Below are positions 7,409 through 8,432 of a DNA stretch of 8,432 nucleotides, one piece after another; the first letter of the stretch is position 1, and each line of letters opens with the position of its first letter. The notes below the pieces were generated by a model. It ran no database searches and was not told the DNA's origin. It saw only the letters and a program-made list of their open reading frames with translations. Source of the stretch: Calditrichota bacterium (GTDB taxonomy: Bacteria > Calditrichota > Calditrichia > RBG-13-44-9); NCBI GenBank assembly GCA_024276455.1, contig JAJRXE010000276.1, positions 1 through 8,432 of the forward strand. Reading direction: 5' to 3'. The position numbers were made by a program, and so were the translations under genes.

Positions 7409-7446
7409 AACCGGGAATTTGGTCTCAAAAAGATATTTTCCCGGTT
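7409..7446. repeat. Perfect 9-bp inverted repeat between the divergent genes, possible operator
   Basis: AACCGGGAA (7409-7417) and TTCCCGGTT (7438-7446) are perfect inverted arms with 20 bp between, giving arm centres about 29 bp apart. It lies upstream of the minus-strand promoter and its right arm overlaps the candidate -35 of the plus-strand gene. The placement suits a regulator-binding site shared by both genes; an RNA hairpin of the plus transcript is unlikely if transcription starts downstream. Confidence 0.4.
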
Positions 7447-7474
7447 GTTTCCGGCCCGTCGTTTCACCTATTTT
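7445..7474 (+). promoter_or_regulatory. Weak candidate promoter of the SGNH hydrolase gene
   Basis: TTGTTT (7445-7450), an 18-bp spacer and TATTTT (7469-7474) match the sigma-70 consensus only partly (3 of 6 and 4 of 6). It is the best pair I see upstream of the plus-strand gene, in an AT-rich stretch, and would leave a leader of about 30 nt. Low certainty. Confidence 0.3.
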
Positions 7475-7509
7475 AAAAGAAAAGAAAAATTGACCTGGTG
7501 GCACCGAAC

Positions 7510-8432
7510 ATGACGAACATACAGACAGCAGAAGTGCCTCTCTCGCGCAAAAAACGGTTCTTATTTTTCGGAATTACCCTGCTTTTCCCTTTTCTGTTGT
7601 TGATTTTACTGGAACTGCTTTTGCGCCTGCTGGGGTGGTGTGCTCCGGAGCCGCTGGTGCGTCGGGAGAAGCGTTTCGGGAAAATGTATTACGTGGTCAA
7701 CAGCGAAGTGTCCCGGCGCTATTTCTCTCTGGGCGACATGGTTCCGGAAGCCGCCGAGGATTATTTCGAAGTGAAAAAATCGCCGGAAACCTTCCGGGTG
7801 TTTTGTCTGGGTGGCTCCACCACGGCGGGATTCCCTTACGAGATTAATGCCACTTTTCCGTTCCAGCTGAAATTTCGCCTCCAGCATGCGGTGAAAAACT
7901 ACCGGGTGGAGGTCATCAATCTGGGTATTTCGGCGGTGAACAGCTACACCGTGCTCGACCTGATGCCCGAGATTCTGGAACTGCAGCCGGATCTGCTCCT
8001 CATTTACATGGGGCACAATGAGTTTTACGGCGCCTACGGGGTTGGTTCCACCCAGCGTATGGGAACAAACCGGAATCTTATTCTCTTTTACCTGAAATTA
8101 CAACGTTTTCATTTGACTCAGTTGGTTCGCCAAACGGTGAATGCCATCCGCCGGGCGCTTGCTCCCCGACAAAACCCGGCTTCCACTACCCTGATGGAAG
8201 CCATGGTAAAGGATCAGGAAATTCCCCTGGATTCTCCCAAATTCCGGTTAGCGAGGGAAAATTTCCGGCGTAATTTAGAGGATATTATTCAGGAAGCCCG
8301 GGCACAGCGGGTAAAGGTAGTACTGAGTACCCTGGTGTGCAATTTGCGCGATCAGGAGCCGTTTGTGTCCGGGTTTAGCCCGGGTGCTAGCGCTTCTTTA
8401 AAACAGCGCTGGGAGAACCTTTTCGCTGAAGG
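7510..8432 (+). CDS. Membrane-anchored SGNH/GDSL-family hydrolase, N-terminal part (cut by window edge)
   Basis: An open frame of 307 codons runs off the right edge. Residues 14-18 are basic (RKKRF) and about 18-41 form one hydrophobic segment (FLFFGITLLFPFLLLILLELLL), read as a signal anchor placing the rest outside the cytoplasm. SGNH hydrolase blocks follow: block I FCLGGSTTAG (98-107, nucleophile Ser103), block II VINLGISAVNSYT (135-147, Gly139) and block III IYMGHNEFYG (165-174, oxyanion-hole Asn170). The block V Asp/His pair would lie beyond the window. The family comprises esterases, lipases and carbohydrate acetyl-esterases; the substrate cannot be told. Related FCB proteins may carry TPR repeats further on, which cannot be checked here. 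No strong Shine-Dalgarno is present: GGTGG lies 8 nt before ATG 7510, and an in-frame GTG at 7498 is an alternative. It is transcribed divergently from the 348-aa gene. Confidence 0.88.
   Translation, partial: MTNIQTAEVPLSRKKRFLFFGITLLFPFLLLILLELLLRLLGWCAPEPLVRREKRFGKMYYVVNSEVSRRYFSLGDMVPEAAEDYFEVKKSPETFRVFCLGGSTTAGFPYEINATFPFQLKFRLQHAVKNYRVEVINLGISAVNSYTVLDLMPEILELQPDLLLIYMGHNEFYGAYGVGSTQRMGTNRNLILFYLKLQRFHLTQLVRQTVNAIRRALAPRQNPASTTLMEAMVKDQEIPLDSPKFRLARENFRRNLEDIIQEARAQRVKVVLSTLVCNLRDQEPFVSGFSPGASASLKQRWENLFAE

Noticed and set aside
7325..7513. 62-codon plus-strand frame from a TTG, ending in an ATGA overlap with the SGNH gene
   Set aside because: It starts inside the ribosome binding site of the opposite gene, has no own ribosome binding site, and its Lys/Phe-rich product just reflects AT-rich intergenic DNA. 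The stop/start overlap is probably chance.
1..8432. CRISPR array, insertion sequence, tRNA or defence system
   Set aside because: No regularly spaced repeats, transposase, terminal repeats with target duplication, tRNA-like folds or defence-type domains were seen on either strand.

Overview
The window looks like chromosomal DNA from a bacterium of the Fibrobacteres-Chlorobi-Bacteroidetes (FCB) superphylum or a near relative such as Calditrichota/KSB1. This is inferred from protein style, not from a marker gene. The signs are a PorV/PorQ-family outer-membrane protein, a TonB-dependent receptor with a SusC-like N-terminal carboxypeptidase-regulatory domain, and secreted proteins with C-terminal sorting-type domains, one carrying the typical NYPNPFNPSTTI motif. 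No rRNA, tRNA, mobile element, CRISPR array or defence gene is visible.

Layout. Four genes lie on the minus strand, read from right to left. First is a 348-residue secreted protein with a lectin-like domain and a sorting tail (7314-6268), behind a good sigma-70-type promoter. After 196 bp containing a 9-bp perfect hairpin comes an 896-residue TonB-dependent receptor (6071-3381). A 1001-residue secreted protein with a fibronectin-III-like domain and a sorting-type tail follows after 28 bp (3352-347), and 32 bp further on is the N-terminal part of a PorV/PorQ-family protein (314-1, cut by the window edge). On the plus strand, diverging from the 348-residue gene across a 195-bp intergenic region, is the first part of a membrane-anchored SGNH/GDSL hydrolase (7510 to the right edge).

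Receptor, 1001-residue protein and PorV-like protein are so tightly packed that they almost certainly form one transcription unit. Together they resemble an outer-membrane/surface module: a TonB-energised channel, a large surface or secreted partner, and a PorV-type protein of the kind that shuttles type IX secretion cargo in Bacteroidetes. The substrate cannot be read from the sequence, and there is no SusD-like lipoprotein within the window. The 348-residue protein is a plausible additional cargo of the same export route. The SGNH hydrolase probably belongs to a separate unit.

There is no stretch above 300 bp without a gene. The two larger gaps (6072-6267 and 7315-7509) hold a hairpin, a leader with competing inverted repeats, a promoter and a second perfect inverted repeat. 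The most notable aspects are the cargo/receptor/shuttle arrangement, the two different sorting-tail types, and the inverted repeat between the divergent genes. I found no strong evidence for a wholly new system.
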